From: Bradyrhizobium sp. SZCCT0153
Lineage (GTDB): Bacteria; Pseudomonadota; Alphaproteobacteria; Rhizobiales; Xanthobacteraceae
NCBI RefSeq assembly: GCF_018129995.1
Contig: NZ_JAFCKS010000004.1
Coordinates: forward strand, 186,001-250,000
Direction: 5' to 3'
DNA: 64,000 nt
A program made the position numbers and the translations under genes. The notes below the pieces were generated by a model, which saw nothing but the letters and a program-made list of their open reading frames with translations, ran no database searches and was not told the origin of the DNA. This document shows positions 35,867-44,276 of the stretch, one piece after another. Numbering within the stretch: the first letter of the stretch is position 1; every line of letters begins with the position of its first letter.

Positions 35867-37429
35867 ATGAAGAAAGTCACATGCGGAAGTGCGGCGCTGA
35901 TCGCGCTCGCGGTGATGGGGCCTGCCCTGGCGGCGGATATCGGGGCCGCGCCCGCCGACAAGGCCCCGCCGGCAGCAGCGTCGCCCTGGAGCGGCTTCTA
36001 TGCCGGTCTCGGGTTTGGCTTCCGCGCCTCGCGCACCGACGCCACGACGGCATCGGAGACGATTGCCGGCATCCCGCAAAATCTGGCGGATGGCCGGCCA
36101 ACCGCCGCGTCCTTCGACGGGCTCGGCTTTCGCACCAGTTCCAATGTCGGATTCAACTGGCAATTTGCCCCGCAATGGGTCGCAGGCCTTGAGGGCGATG
36201 TCGGCTTCGCCGACCAGTCGACCACGCGCCAGTCGCAGGCGTTCTCGCCCGGCTTCAGCTTCTTTGCCCGGCCGCCCGATAGACTGACGGTGAAGACCGA
36301 TTGGGACGCCAGCCTGCGTGCGCGTCTCGGCTTCCTGCTCACACCCGCCACGCTGGCCTATGCGACCGGCGGCGTCGCCTGGCAGCGCAGCGAATTCAGT
36401 TCGATCTGTGCCATCGACGGCTGTCTTGACTTTGGCCTCTCGCCCTCCGTGATCTCGGCCTCACGCATCCAGGCCGGCTGGACCGTCGGCGGCGGCATCG
36501 AGACTGCGCTTGGCGGCAACTGGATTGCACGTGCCGAATATCGCTATGCCGATTTCGGCGCGACGCCTTTCACCATTGCACGAACCGGCCCTTCCGGTTC
36601 ACCCCTCAATCCGACCTCGGACAATTTCGATCTGAAAATGCGGACTCACAATGCCTCGTTCGGCGTGGCCTACAAATTTGGCGACCCGATCGTGGCAGGA
36701 GCGCAGGCAGCGATCACCAAGGCAGCGCCGATCGCGACGTCGTGGACCGGCCCCTATCTCGGTCTTGGTCTCGGTGCCCGCGCGCTGCAGGCGAATGCGG
36801 CGGCGAGATCGGAAGTGTTTGGCGGTGCGCCGATCCCGATTGCTGAGCATATCGTGCCGTTCAACGGCACCGCGTTCCGCGCCAGCCCCTATGCCGGCGT
36901 CAACTGGCAATTCGCGCCCAAATGGGTTGCCGGTATCGAGGGCGACGCCGGCTTTGCCGACCGGAGCGCCACGCTTGCCGGATATCCGGTGTCGCCTGCC
37001 TTCGGCACCTTCCACGAGGCCGCCGATTCCCTTGTGGTGAAGACAACATGGGACGCGAGCCTGCGAGCGCGTCTCGGCTTCCTGGTGACGCCGGCGACGC
37101 TGCTATTCGCGAGCGGCGGTGCTGCGTGGCAGCATGACGAGGTGATCTCGACCTGCGGGAGCGCACCCTGCCGGACCTTGTTCAATCTATCGCCGTCGGT
37201 GATAGCGAATTCCACGACGAAGCTCGGCTGGACCATCGGCGGCGGCCTGGAGACGGCGCTGGGCCATCACTGGCTGGCGCGCGCCGAATACGGCTTTGCC
37301 GATTTCGGCACGTCGACTTACAGGATCAGCCGAACGTCGCACTTCGCGCCCAGCAACACCGTCGACACTTTCGATGTTACGCTGCGCAGCCACGTCGCGA
37401 CCTTCGGTCTCGCGTATCAGTTCAATTGA
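35867..37429 (+). CDS. Outer membrane protein with two tandem Omp25/31-like beta-barrels
   Basis: 520 residues from ATG 35867. Signal peptide MKKVTCGSAALIALAVMGPALA. Two homologous halves follow: the first begins SPWSGFYAGLGFGFRAS and ends HNASFGVAYKFG, the second begins SWTGPYLGLGLGARALQ and ends HVATFGLAYQF. Both share NWQFAPxWVAGxEGDxGFAD and WDASLRARLGFLxTPATL. The final F/N residues fit a barrel end. Single-barrel relatives have about 230-260 residues, so this looks like an internal duplication. It may carry two barrels in one chain. Confidence 0.87.
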   Translation: MKKVTCGSAALIALAVMGPALAADIGAAPADKAPPAAASPWSGFYAGLGFGFRASRTDATTASETIAGIPQNLADGRPTAASFDGLGFRTSSNVGFNWQFAPQWVAGLEGDVGFADQSTTRQSQAFSPGFSFFARPPDRLTVKTDWDASLRARLGFLLTPATLAYATGGVAWQRSEFSSICAIDGCLDFGLSPSVISASRIQAGWTVGGGIETALGGNWIARAEYRYADFGATPFTIARTGPSGSPLNPTSDNFDLKMRTHNASFGVAYKFGDPIVAGAQAAITKAAPIATSWTGPYLGLGLGARALQANAAARSEVFGGAPIPIAEHIVPFNGTAFRASPYAGVNWQFAPKWVAGIEGDAGFADRSATLAGYPVSPAFGTFHEAADSLVVKTTWDASLRARLGFLVTPATLLFASGGAAWQHDEVISTCGSAPCRTLFNLSPSVIANSTTKLGWTIGGGLETALGHHWLARAEYGFADFGTSTYRISRTSHFAPSNTVDTFDVTLRSHVATFGLAYQFN

Positions 37430-37600
37430 CCGGTGCGGGCTCCGGCCGCTTATCCGGTGGGTGGCGTGACGACGGCGATATGGTTAGCGAGCAATGCCAT
37501 GACAATTTCGCTTCTAAGTTTCATGAAAAGCTAACTCGAAATTAAGGGGTCGGAAACGGCGGCCTTGGCATACTGTTCTTGATTGCTAAACGTTGCGCGC

Positions 37601-38086
37601 ATGATGGAACGGCTTGAATCCTGGAAACTCGCTCTCGAACGCCTGCGGTCGGCGCAGCCGGCTGATTGGGCCGAGGCGGGCCGGCTCGTCGCCGAGATCG
37701 CGCGGATGAGCACCGACACCATGCTGCGCCAGGCGGCCGAGCAGGCGCTTCCGGTGCTGCGACAGGCCGCGGACAATGACGATCACGGCATCGCGCTGGC
37801 GGCCCAGCGCCGCATCGGCGTGGTTCTCGACGTCGTTCATGATCTGACCGCGCCGCGCTTCGGCCGCCGCAATGCCAAGCCGAAGAATCTATCCAGCGAG
37901 GATCGTGCCCGCAAGATGCTCGGCCTGCCGCTCGCGGTGCAGCTCACCTGCGAGGACATCAACCAGGCCTATCGCCGCGCCGCCAAGGGCATGCATCCCG
38001 ACCGGGGCGGCAGCGCGGAAGCCTTCATCGATCTCGCCGCCGCGCGCGATATCCTGATCCATCCCGGCGCGCACAAGGACGCGTGA
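37601..38086 (+). CDS. J-domain protein
   Basis: 161 residues from ATG 37601 (alternative TTG 37583). The first 100 residues are helical; the C terminus is a J domain: MLGLPLAVQLTCEDINQAYR, then AAKGMHPDRGGSAEAFID with the HPD motif that stimulates Hsp70 ATPase. A co-chaperone directing DnaK to a client through its N-terminal part. The gene sits alone. A near-CtrA sequence (TTAATTTCGAGTTAGC on the minus strand, ending near 37530) lies upstream but has a mismatch. Confidence 0.82.
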   Translation: MMERLESWKLALERLRSAQPADWAEAGRLVAEIARMSTDTMLRQAAEQALPVLRQAADNDDHGIALAAQRRIGVVLDVVHDLTAPRFGRRNAKPKNLSSEDRARKMLGLPLAVQLTCEDINQAYRRAAKGMHPDRGGSAEAFIDLAAARDILIHPGAHKDA

Positions 38087-38092
38087 GAGCGC

Positions 38093-38731
38093 TCAGCTCT
38101 TGTTCACGCAGCTCGGATAGGGCGCAGCTTCACCTGCGACGATCAGGCAGAGCTCGATCGGGCTGAGCTCGCGCAGACGCGCCTGCCAGCGCTCGTCATT
38201 GACCGGCGGCTCGTCGCTTTCGGGGCCGCGCTCGGCCCATTGGATGGTGTAGTAGTCGCTCGCGCCCTTGAGCGTGACCAGCAGCGCGGTCTCGGTGTGC
38301 CGGGTCGGGCCGCTATCGATGCGGCCGCAGCCGATCACCGCGACAAAACCTTCGAAGCGGCCGAAATTCGCGGCGCCGAGCGATTTTGCCGCGAAGCTGT
38401 CGGGGCAGGCGGATATGAAGCCGCCGGCGATCGAGCCCGCGAATTTCTCCGGCGATGCACCCGGCGTCAGCGTCATGCCCTTCTCGCCTGTCACGGTGAT
38501 CATCTGGGTCCAGCGCTCGGGCGTCTCGCCCTTCAGCACCGCCTCGCGGATGTAGTGCCCGCCCTTGGTGTTCTCGAACACAACGACGAAATTCGACGGC
38601 ATCGCGAAGCTGACGAGCTGACCGAAGATCGGCGAGATCACGCGGAAGGATTGCGGCGCCTGCGCCTGGCTTGCGGAGGCGAGTGCGAAAGCAACGCCGA
38701 ATATGGCGGCCGTCGTGGTGAGCGTGCGCAT
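38093..38731 (-). CDS. Exported hypothetical protein
   Basis: 212 residues from ATG 38731. Signal peptide MRTLTTTAAIFGVAFALASASQAQA. The mature part is predicted beta-rich, with IFGQLVSFAMPSNFVVVFEN, Cys in GGFISACPDSF and VIGCGRIDS, and a tail ending PSCVNKS. Possible disulfide bonds. No family recognised. Convergent with the J-domain gene, their stops only six bases apart. Confidence 0.75.
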   Translation of the reverse strand: MRTLTTTAAIFGVAFALASASQAQAPQSFRVISPIFGQLVSFAMPSNFVVVFENTKGGHYIREAVLKGETPERWTQMITVTGEKGMTLTPGASPEKFAGSIAGGFISACPDSFAAKSLGAANFGRFEGFVAVIGCGRIDSGPTRHTETALLVTLKGASDYYTIQWAERGPESDEPPVNDERWQARLRELSPIELCLIVAGEAAPYPSCVNKS

Positions 38732-38825
38732 CGATTGATCCCGCAAGGAGTGGCTGGAAACGCGATCGGGCAAGGACGCTAGCATCGCATCCTTGCCCGA
38801 CCCTTGTCGTCCGCCGATCGAAATC

Positions 38826-39077
38826 TTACCAGCTGCAGTGGCCGTCCTTCAACGCATGGTCCTTCAACATGAGCGCGTCGCCGAAGGTCGGCACGGTGGC
38901 GCTGACGCGAGCGTAGTCGGAGGGCCACGGTGTGGTCGGGATGCTCTCGTCCCAGATCTGGCAGAAACCGCCGTTCTGCCAGCGGATCAGATGATAGCCG
39001 GCTTCGGCCTGGCTGGTGGCTGCGAAGGCCGCAAGGGCAAGGCCCGCAGCAGCGCACAGCACGGAAATACGACGCAT
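38826..39077 (-). CDS. Small exported protein with RWxNxGxCQxW motif, paralog 1
   Basis: 83 residues. Signal peptide MRRISVLCAAAGLALAAFAAT...AEA, then GYHLIRWQNGGFCQIWDE, a Pro/Ser/Asp stretch, and a C-terminal HALKDGHCSW with a second Cys. Strong GAGGAG ribosome site. Shares the core motif with the gene at 39319. Probably periplasmic with one disulfide; function unknown. Confidence 0.82.
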   Translation of the reverse strand: MRRISVLCAAAGLALAAFAATSQAEAGYHLIRWQNGGFCQIWDESIPTTPWPSDYARVSATVPTFGDALMLKDHALKDGHCSW

Positions 39078-39318
39078 GATCAGCTCCTCAAATGAAAGTT
39101 GTGATGCGCCTCCCGACAATGACGGGGAGGGGTGGTGCGGGACGCTTTGGGGGTGCGCGCCCCGGACAAGATGTGAGTAGTTCCATCGGCGGGGCAGGTT
39201 CAAAGCGCGTGCGCCGGAAATGGGTGATTTGGCCCGGGAAAACCAGCGGCCCGTCGAAAGGAAAAAGGGCGGACCGCTCGCGCGATCCGCCCCTTGAATT
39301 CGATCTGGCGCGTCAGGC

Positions 39319-39579
39319 TCAGAGCGTGCAGCGGCGCTCCGCGCGCAGCTTGATCTGGAGGTCCGAGGCCGCGGTGAAGGTCGGGAGCGGCTTGCTGACG
39401 ACCTTGTAGGTCGACACGCCCCACTGCAGCGGCTTGTACTTCAGGTCCTCGTTCCAGACCTGGCAGATGCCGGTGTTGTCCCAGCGGATCACGTAATAGC
39501 CGACCTTGGCCGAGGCCGGCACGGCGAAGACGGAGGTGGCGATGCCGGCAACGGCACAAAGGGCGAGAACGCGACGCAT
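39319..39579 (-). CDS. Small exported protein with RWxNxGxCQxW motif, paralog 2
   Basis: 86 residues. Signal peptide MRRVLALCAVAGIATSVFAVPASA, then VGYYVIRWDNTGICQVWNED and a C-terminal KLRAERRCTL. It shares the first motif and the Cys pair with the gene at 38826, which is probably a tandem duplicate. AAGGAG ribosome site. Function unknown. Confidence 0.82.
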   Translation of the reverse strand: MRRVLALCAVAGIATSVFAVPASAKVGYYVIRWDNTGICQVWNEDLKYKPLQWGVSTYKVVSKPLPTFTAASDLQIKLRAERRCTL

Positions 39580-39734
39580 GAAATAATCTCCTTGTGGGGA
39601 AGGGTGACCCGAAAATTCGTGCGGTAAAAGCAGGTGCTTTGCAAGCCGGGGAGCGGCAGTTCACGGATATGTCAGATAGAGCCGCGCACTTGGTTTGGCC
39701 GAGTGCCCGGCAAGTCACACGTGCAAGGCGTGAC

Positions 39735-40118
39735 TCACTTCGCCAGCGACGCCACTGCCTCGATCTCGATCAGCATCGTCGGACCGGGCAGCGCCTGCAC
39801 CACGCAGGTGGTGCGTGCAGGGTAGGGCGGTGGGCCGAACGCGCCGGCATAGAGCGCGTTCATGGCGGCAACGTCCGAGGCGCGGGTCAGGAGCACGTTG
39901 ACCTTGACGAGGTCGCGAATGCCAGCGCCGGCCTCGTCCAGCACGCGCTTGATGTTGACGACGACGTTGGCGAACTGCGCCTCGAACCCGTCGGGCAGCG
40001 CGCCGGCTGCGTCGAAGCCGGGAATGCCGGAGACGAACAGGAGATCGCCGGCGCGCGTCGCAAAGGACAGCGGCGGCGCCTTGACGTGCGGCGGGGGCGC
40101 GAAATGCTGGATCGGCAT
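39735..40118 (-). CDS. RidA family protein
   Basis: 127 residues. Members hydrolyse reactive enamine/imine intermediates released by PLP enzymes. The conserved Arg is in YPARTTCVVQAL, and the C-terminal MLIEIEAVASL has the key Glu. The LLFVSGIPGFDAAG region is the usual strand-turn. Soluble and likely trimeric. No enzyme partner is adjacent. Confidence 0.9.
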   Translation of the reverse strand: MPIQHFAPPPHVKAPPLSFATRAGDLLFVSGIPGFDAAGALPDGFEAQFANVVVNIKRVLDEAGAGIRDLVKVNVLLTRASDVAAMNALYAGAFGPPPYPARTTCVVQALPGPTMLIEIEAVASLAK

Positions 40119-40216
40119 GGGATCACCTCGGATGGGACGGTCGCGTGGCCCGCATCAGCGTAGCGGGATGCGGGGCAGTTGCAATCGGGATCGGGAGGGC
40201 CGGCGCAGGGGCAAAA

Positions 40217-40335
40217 GTAGAAAATGCGAAAACAACCCCATGCACAGTAGAGAAGTCGCTGGATTTCCTCGAATTCATTTAATCCGAAATATCGCTTGAC
40301 CCGTCGGGCAAAGCAGGAGCAGAATGGCATGATCG
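40217..40335. repeat. AT-richer segment with promoter-like motifs, possible repeat
   Basis: An AT-richer stretch (AACAACCCCATGCACAGTAG, then CGCTTGACCCGTCGGGCAAA) within 517 bases without a gene (40119-40636). A -35-like TTGACC and a -10-like CAGAAT are separated by 18 bases, near 40294-40323. I recall similar segments repeated in Bradyrhizobium genomes, but cannot check. No coding frame is evident. Confidence 0.4.
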
Positions 40336-40414
40336 CGATGGTGCCGGTGTGGGCGGGAGTTCGCCTCTCCCCGCGTGCGGCCCTCCGGGGGAGACGCCGG
40401 CATCCATCCGCACC

Positions 40415-40494
40415 CGTCATTGCGAGCGCAGCGAAGCAATCCAGACTGCCACCGCGGGAAGATTCTGGATTGCTTCGCTGCGCTCGCAATGACG
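40415..40494. repeat. REP family A, copy 3
   Basis: CGTCATTGCGAGCGCAGCGAAG on the left and GCTTCGCTGCGCTCGCAATGACG split by a centre of inner arms CAATCCAGA/TCTGGATTG. The most symmetrical of the five copies. It lies about 140 bases before the small exported protein gene. Confidence 0.92.
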
Positions 40495-40636
40495 GAGAAT
40501 GAGGACTTTCCGCGAACTCAAGTCAGCACCGCACTTGCGGAAACTCATACCATCATGTTGCCGCCGCGATCCATCGGATAGATTCGACCCGTCTGATTCG
40601 ATTCCCTCCTTGAAAAATAGCCCCCGGAGACGCCCC

Positions 40637-41071
40637 ATGAAGTTCGCATCCACCTTCCGCGCCGCGCTGGTCGCAATTGCCGCCCTTGCCGGGCTCTCGA
40701 CCTCGGCAATGGCCGATGGCGGCACCGTGGTGCTGACGATCTACAAAGCGGGCTGGATCATCGGCGGTTCCGGCGGCTCGGGCATGCTGAACTTCCGCGG
40801 CCGCTCCTATTCGCTCTCCACCGGCGGGCTCGACTACGGCCTCGTGTTCGGCGGCTCCAAGACCGTGCTGCGCGGCCGCGTCTCCAACATCAACCGCCCC
40901 TCCGACGTCGCCGGTGTCTACGGCGCCGCCGGTGCCGGCCTCGCTGTCGGCCGCGGCGCCCGCGCCATCGTGCTGACCAACCAGAAGGGCGCGGTGCTGG
41001 AGCTGTCGGGCTACCAGACCGGCCTGATGGCGAATGCGGATCTCAGCGGGCTTGCGATCACGATGCGGTAG
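40637..41071 (+). CDS. Exported Gly-rich hypothetical protein
   Basis: 144 residues. Signal peptide MKFASTFRAALVAIAALAGLSTSAMA. The mature part is Gly-rich and probably beta-structured: GGTVVLTIYKAGWIIGGSGG, RSYSLSTGGLDYGLVFG, GVYGAAGAGLAVGRG. I recall similar secreted proteins (possibly DUF1134- or EipA-like), but cannot place it. It may be periplasmic or envelope bound. Function unknown. Confidence 0.75.
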   Translation: MKFASTFRAALVAIAALAGLSTSAMADGGTVVLTIYKAGWIIGGSGGSGMLNFRGRSYSLSTGGLDYGLVFGGSKTVLRGRVSNINRPSDVAGVYGAAGAGLAVGRGARAIVLTNQKGAVLELSGYQTGLMANADLSGLAITMR

Positions 41072-41083
41072 GGCACGCGGTGC

Positions 41084-41271
41084 CGTAGGGTGGGGAAAGG
41101 CGCGCAAGCGCCGTGCCCACCATCATCTCCGTCTCCGCAATTACAGGCCTCATCCTGAGGAGGCTGCGGAGCAGCCGTCTCGAAGGATGGCCGCGGGCGA
41201 AAGGGACGGTGGGCACGCTTCCGCCTTCGCTCTTCGAGCTACGGCGGACAAGTCGCTTTGCCCACCCTACG
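41084..41271. repeat. Composite palindromic repeat (family D arms with family G and a 40-bp unit)
   Basis: Outer arms CGTAGGGTGGG and CCCACCCTACG. Inside are a family G half (CCTCATCCTGAGGA...TCTCGAAGGATG at 41149-41195) and a 40-base segment at 41218-41257 that is identical to 55189-55228. It fills the gap between two genes. Confidence 0.85.
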
Positions 41272-41287
41272 AGATACGAAGCCCGGC

Positions 41288-41983
41288 CTACGCTCCCGTC
41301 ACCGCCGCATGAATCCGCGCGCAATGCGCGACGAGATTTCTCTGCGCATCGACGAAGGCCTTCAGCGGCGTCGGGATTGGAAAGAAGAAAATGTTGGCGA
41401 TGAAGCCGTAGATGCCGGCATCGACGCTGGTCGGCCGCTCGCCATGGACGAAGCCGTTCGCCGGCACGATCTCGGCCAGCACCTGCAAATCGGCGAGCCC
41501 TCGCGCGTAGGCCTGATCGGGCGTGTAGCGGCCGATGCCCTGGTAATGATAGCGCTGTGCATTGTACGCCTTCGCCTTCTCGAATCCGTCCGCGTCGATC
41601 TGCGGATGCTGCGCGATGAAGCCGTCGCGGAACGCCGGATAGAAGCGATCGTCCTTCCAGCGCGAATACGACATCACCCAGTAGAGGTCGTCGAGCATGC
41701 GCGTGACGAAATGATTGGTGCGGCGCTGCTCCGGCGATAATGCGGCATCGATGCCCAGGCGATATTTCGCGGTCGCGTGCGCGATGATGGTCTCGCTGTC
41801 GCCGATGGTCTCGCCGTCGTCGACGACGTAAGGCAGCTGCCCGCGCGGCGCGGCGGAGGCATCGAAGACGTGCTCGTGCACGAACGGCACGCCGGCGAGC
41901 TTGAGGAAGGCGTAGACCTTGAGGCCGTAACCGTTGTTGTCGGCGACGCCGAACAGTTCGGGATAGGAGTAGAGGGTCAGCAT
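41288..41983 (-). CDS. Glutathione S-transferase family protein (metaxin-like N-terminal)
   Basis: 231 residues. N-terminal half MLTLYSYPELFGVADNNGYG is the GST/metaxin-like variant that lacks the usual early catalytic Tyr/Ser/Cys; the second part is helical with RTNHFVTRMLDDLYWVMSY and a C-terminal VDAGIYGFIANIFFFP. GAGGAG ribosome site. Another GST follows on the same strand upstream. Actual activity unknown. Confidence 0.83.
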   Translation of the reverse strand: MLTLYSYPELFGVADNNGYGLKVYAFLKLAGVPFVHEHVFDASAAPRGQLPYVVDDGETIGDSETIIAHATAKYRLGIDAALSPEQRRTNHFVTRMLDDLYWVMSYSRWKDDRFYPAFRDGFIAQHPQIDADGFEKAKAYNAQRYHYQGIGRYTPDQAYARGLADLQVLAEIVPANGFVHGERPTSVDAGIYGFIANIFFFPIPTPLKAFVDAQRNLVAHCARIHAAVTGA

Positions 41984-42049
41984 GGGACGCTCCTCTGCGT
42001 TGGGGATAGCATGCAGGGGAGCCGTGGCGGACGCAATGAGGGAGTGCCC

Positions 42050-42700
42050 CTACGAACGCGACGCCGCGGTGAACACCGCCAGCTGCGCATCGAACGCCCG
42101 CCTGAACGCCGGCCGCGCTTCGCCGCGGGCGACATAGGCGGCGATGTCAGGATATTCGTCCAGCAGGCCCGATGTGTGCAACCGGCGCAGCACGGTCACC
42201 ATCATGAGATCACCGGCGCTGAACGCGCCGTCGAGCCAGTCGGCCGCGCCGAGGCGGCGGGACAATTCGCCGAGCCTGACACGGACGCGATCCTGCAGCA
42301 TGGGCAGTCGCTCCGCGTACCAGCTCCTGTCGCGCTCGAACAGCATCGCCATTCCGAGCTCGACGACCGGCGGCTCCAGCGTGCTCAGCGCGGCGAACAT
42401 CCACGCGATCGCGCGGCTCCTGGCGTTGGCGTCGTCGGGCAGCAGCCCGGCATGACGCTCCGCGATATGGAGCACGATCGCGCCGGACTCGAACAGGGTG
42501 AGAGTGCCGTCCTCATAGGTCGGAATTTGCCCGAACGGATGCAACACAATGTGCGCGGGTTCCTTCATCGCCTTGAACGATACGAGGCGCACATTGTAGG
42601 GCTGGCCGACCTCTTCCAGCGCCCAGCGCACCCGCATGTCGCGGGCCTGTCCCCGGCCGCGGTCGGGAGAGCTTTCGAAGGCGGTGATGGTGGGATGCAT
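42050..42700 (-). CDS. Glutathione S-transferase family protein
   Basis: 216 residues from ATG 42700 (CCGGAG upstream). The frame runs back to 42805, but this start fits better. The N-terminal fold shows MRVRWALEEVGQPYNVRLV and the cis-Pro region FGQIPTYEDGTLTLFESGAI. The C-domain has WLDGAFSAGDLMMVTVLRRL with the conserved Asp. Same strand as the GST at 41288 but only about 25% alike by eye, so not a recent duplicate. Confidence 0.87.
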   Translation of the reverse strand: MHPTITAFESSPDRGRGQARDMRVRWALEEVGQPYNVRLVSFKAMKEPAHIVLHPFGQIPTYEDGTLTLFESGAIVLHIAERHAGLLPDDANARSRAIAWMFAALSTLEPPVVELGMAMLFERDRSWYAERLPMLQDRVRVRLGELSRRLGAADWLDGAFSAGDLMMVTVLRRLHTSGLLDEYPDIAAYVARGEARPAFRRAFDAQLAVFTAASRS

Positions 42701-42860
42701 CTGGGAACTCCGGAGTGAATGCGATTTGTCCAAAGGACGAACGGCCGACGCGGATTCCGACATGATGAGGCTTTGCCCGCGCGACAGTTTGGCGGCGTGA
42801 TCCACTTCGCCAGGTCGCCCTGGATCGCTATACTGCCAATCTCAGCAGGATGGTGTGCCC

Positions 42861-43589
42861 ATGGGAAACGAATTGGAAGGCAAGGTTGCCGCCGTGACCG
42901 GGGCCGCGTCCGGCATCGGATTGGCAAGCACCGAGGCGATGCTGGCCGCGGGCGCGCGCGTGGTGATGGTCGACCGCGACGCCGCCGCGCTCGAGGCGCT
43001 CTGCAACAAGCACGGTGACGCGGTGATTCCACTGGTCGTGGACCTGCTGGATCCAAAAGACTGTGCATCGCTGCTGCCGCGCGTTCTGGAGAAGACAGGC
43101 AAGCTTGACATCCTGCATGCAAATGCGGGGACCTATGTCGGCGGCGACCTGGTCGATGCCGACACCACGGCGATCGACCGGATGCTGAACCTGAACGTCA
43201 ACGTCGTGATGAAGAACGTGCACGACGTGCTGCCGCACATGATCGCGCGCCGGACCGGCGACATCATCGTCACGAGTTCGCTGGCGGCGCATTTTCCGAC
43301 GCCATGGGAGCCGGTCTATGCGTCGTCCAAATGGGCGATCAACTGCTTTGTCCAGACGGTGCGGCGCCAGGTCTTCAAGCACGGCATCCGCGTCGGCTCG
43401 ATCTCGCCCGGCCCGGTCGTCAGCGCACTGCTCGTGGACTGGCCGCCCGAGAAGCTGAAGGAAGCCAGGGACTCCGGCAGCCTGCTGGAGGCCAGCGACG
43501 TGGCCGAGGTCGTGATGTTCATGCTGACGCGGCCGCGCGGCATGACCATTCGAGACGTGGTGATGCTGCCGACCAATTTCGATCTTTAG
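42861..43589 (+). CDS. SDR family oxidoreductase
   Basis: 242 residues from ATG 42861; a GTG at 42855 is also in frame. NAD(P) loop TGAASGIGLASTEAM, Asp in VMVDRDAAAL (favours NAD+), HANAGTYVGG in place of NNAG, catalytic Ser in VTSSLAAHF and Tyr-x3-Lys in YASSKWAINCF. Sequence features resemble ribitol- or sorbitol-type dehydrogenases. Substrate unknown. Confidence 0.9.
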   Translation: MGNELEGKVAAVTGAASGIGLASTEAMLAAGARVVMVDRDAAALEALCNKHGDAVIPLVVDLLDPKDCASLLPRVLEKTGKLDILHANAGTYVGGDLVDADTTAIDRMLNLNVNVVMKNVHDVLPHMIARRTGDIIVTSSLAAHFPTPWEPVYASSKWAINCFVQTVRRQVFKHGIRVGSISPGPVVSALLVDWPPEKLKEARDSGSLLEASDVAEVVMFMLTRPRGMTIRDVVMLPTNFDL

Positions 43590-43609
43590 TGTCCAGGATG
43601 CGTAGCTCT

Positions 43610-43713
43610 CGTAGGGTGGGCAAAGGCGCGCTCTTCGCGCGCCGTGCCCACCGTTTTGCCGGATTTGTGGAGAGATGGTGGGCACGGCGCAAGAGCGCCT
43701 TTGCCCACCCTAC
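43610..43713. repeat. Palindromic repeat family D, long hairpin
   Basis: Nearly perfect hairpin: CGTAGGGTGGGCAAAGGCGC...CGTGCCCACC, then GGTGGGCACG...GCGCCTTTGCCCACCCTAC. Its last bases include the stop codon of the glycosylase gene (43710-43712), so it forms the 3' end of that gene. Confidence 0.9.
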
Positions 43714-44276
43714 CAAGCGATCCACTTCGCCAGCTCCCGCCACGGCTCCAGCGTCCAATGCCCGGACGCCGCACCCGACGGCGAGGGCAGCACGAACACC
43801 TCGGGCAGACTTTCGTCACGCAGCTGCCGCCCGAGCGCAATCCCGCTCGACGGCTTGCCATAAAACAAGCTCGCCGCCTTCTTGCTCGTGAACGCAATCG
43901 TCCGCGGCCGATACGTCTCGATCTTCGCTCTGAAGCCGGGCACGTCGATCGTCTCCGCCGCGATCTGGTGATCCATCCCCGCCCCCGACTTGGAGAGATC
44001 GGTGAAGCCGATGCCAATCTCGAGCAGCGATGCGAACTCGCCCGGCTGATAGCGCCTCGGCGTGATCCCGGCCTCATGGACCGCGCGCCAGAAGCGGTTG
44101 CCGGGATGGGCGTAGTAGTGCCCGAGCTCGGCCGAGCGTGTGCTGGCCGCGGTGCCGACGAAGACGAGGCGGAGGTTGGGGCGGAGTTGGTCGGGGAGGC
44201 GGTGGGAGGCAGTCTTAGATAAGGCTTGGGCGTCGACTTCGAGCGGGGAAAGGATTGGGGTACGAATTTGAGACAA
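43710..44276 (-). CDS. Mug-type G/U mismatch-specific DNA glycosylase family
   Basis: 188 residues. Motif 1 GTAASTRSAELGHYYAHPGN, motif 2 LPSPSGAAS; these match the uracil-DNA glycosylase family 2 (Mug/TDG), though the E. coli-style GINPG loop reads GTAAS here. It would remove uracil or other damaged pyrimidines. The start is TTG 44276, directly after the CBS-HEPN stop, and the first 30 residues look non-native, so the 5' end was possibly remade by the neighbouring insertion. Stop codon lies within a palindrome. Confidence 0.82.
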   Translation of the reverse strand: MSQIRTPILSPLEVDAQALSKTASHRLPDQLRPNLRLVFVGTAASTRSAELGHYYAHPGNRFWRAVHEAGITPRRYQPGEFASLLEIGIGFTDLSKSGAGMDHQIAAETIDVPGFRAKIETYRPRTIAFTSKKAASLFYGKPSSGIALGRQLRDESLPEVFVLPSPSGAASGHWTLEPWRELAKWIAW

